A stretch of 22,306 nucleotides of DNA from Methanocalculus sp. Its GTDB lineage: Archaea > Halobacteriota > Methanomicrobia > Methanomicrobiales > Methanocorpusculaceae. The translations under genes were made by a program, and so were the position numbers. Of this stretch, positions 21,924 to 22,306 are shown piece after piece; the first letter of the stretch is position 1, and every line of letters begins with the position of its first letter. The stretch is from the NCBI RefSeq assembly GCF_029762515.1, contig NZ_JARVGN010000002.1, forward strand, positions 1-22,306. The letters run 5' to 3'. A model generated the notes under the pieces. That model was not told the DNA's origin. It saw only the letters and a program-made list of their open reading frames with translations, and ran no database searches.

Positions 21924-22306
21924 ATGACAATTAAACTCGGATTTGTGGTTGCGGAGTTCAACCGTGACATTACCTACATGATGGAGATTGAGGCAGAAGA
22001 GCACGCAAAGTTCCTTGGAGCAGAGGTGATCGAGCGGTCATATGTTCCCGGAGCCTATGACATGCCGCTTGCCATCAAGAAGATGCTCAAAGACGGAAAT
22101 GTCGATGCGGTTGTAACAATCGGCTGTGTCATCGAGGGTGCAACCGGCCATGACCAGATCGTGGTTCAGCATGCATCCCGGAAGATCATCGATCTCTCCC
22201 TTGAGTACGAGAAGCCGGTTGCCCTTGGCATCTCAGGTCCCGGTATGACCCGGCTTGAGGCACAGGAGCGGGTTGACTATGCCCGGAGAGCTGTTGAATC
22301 CGCAGT
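21924..22306 (+). CDS. ribH: 6,7-dimethyl-8-ribityllumazine synthase, 3' end cut by window
   Basis: The frame runs from ATG 21924 to the window edge, giving 127 residues with no stop; the family is about 135-150 aa, so little is missing. It shows KLGFVVAEFNRDITYMM, ERSYVPGAYDMPLAIKKML, VVTIGCVIEGATGHD (His 76, the general base) and VALGISGPGMT. It condenses the aminouracil with dihydroxybutanone phosphate to make the substrate of RibC. ribC and ribH are neighbours and their proteins share a matching segment (RY.VPG / RSYVPG ... DLP / DMP ... KK), as expected for homologous folds. Confidence 0.95.
   Translation, partial: MTIKLGFVVAEFNRDITYMMEIEAEEHAKFLGAEVIERSYVPGAYDMPLAIKKMLKDGNVDAVVTIGCVIEGATGHDQIVVQHASRKIIDLSLEYEKPVALGISGPGMTRLEAQERVDYARRAVESA

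Noticed and set aside
1..22306. Mobile element, CRISPR array, tRNA or rRNA
   Set aside because: No transposase, integrase, terminal inverted repeats, evenly spaced repeat array, or tRNA or rRNA sequence was recognised by eye; a tRNA search program could still find a degenerate one.

Overview
The window looks like chromosomal DNA from a methanogenic archaeon, most probably order Methanomicrobiales; the genus is not certain. The evidence is a CofH-type F420 synthase, the archaeal riboflavin synthase/lumazine synthase pair, short archaeal PurA, an archaeal Ser/His signal peptidase, PEGA-repeat surface proteins, an HTH-PAS sensor, and A/T-rich TATA-like promoters close to start codons. Genes are tightly packed, with many 4-nt ATGA overlaps. 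I see no transposase, integrase, CRISPR array, tRNA or rRNA.

Left part (1-5000): the 5' portion of an ADP-forming acyl-CoA synthetase ATP-grasp subunit (minus) is divergent from a CPA2-type cation/proton antiporter. A two-CBS-domain protein converges on the antiporter and overlaps its end. Next come a five-repeat PEGA surface protein (minus), a lone CheW (plus), and a second, single-PEGA exported protein (minus) whose stop codon shares a CTAG with that of cheW.

Centre (4929-12226, all minus strand): an HTH-3xPAS regulator, a PAS-GAF-histidine kinase whose reading frame runs 5' past its only usable start codon, and a YgiQ-type radical SAM protein lie in series, leading into the PEGA2 gene. 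Upstream of the HTH-PAS gene is the only long non-coding stretch (10029-10463), rich in small palindromes and a repeat. Further on, a signal peptidase I gene precedes cofH.

Right part (12357-22306): purA, a Trm112-like zinc protein, a DUF7524-like membrane protein and cbiB form a plus-strand operon with overlapping genes. pdxS-pdxT (PLP synthesis) follow. A minus-strand cluster of MBL-fold hydrolase, DUF123 protein, iron-sulfur flavoprotein and DUF1805 protein is divergent from thiC, the two start codons overlapping in a CATG. purE converges on thiC. A class V aminotransferase, ribC and ribH form the last operon, with ribH cut by the window edge. Functionally this half is cofactor biosynthesis (F420, B12, PLP, thiamine, flavin) plus two purine genes.

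I did not find a convincing undescribed defence or mobile system. The best leads are the palindrome-rich region 10029-10463 with its adjacent kinase-less sensor, the missing start of the kinase gene, the DUF7524-like protein tied to Trm112 and cbiB, and unusual gene junctions.
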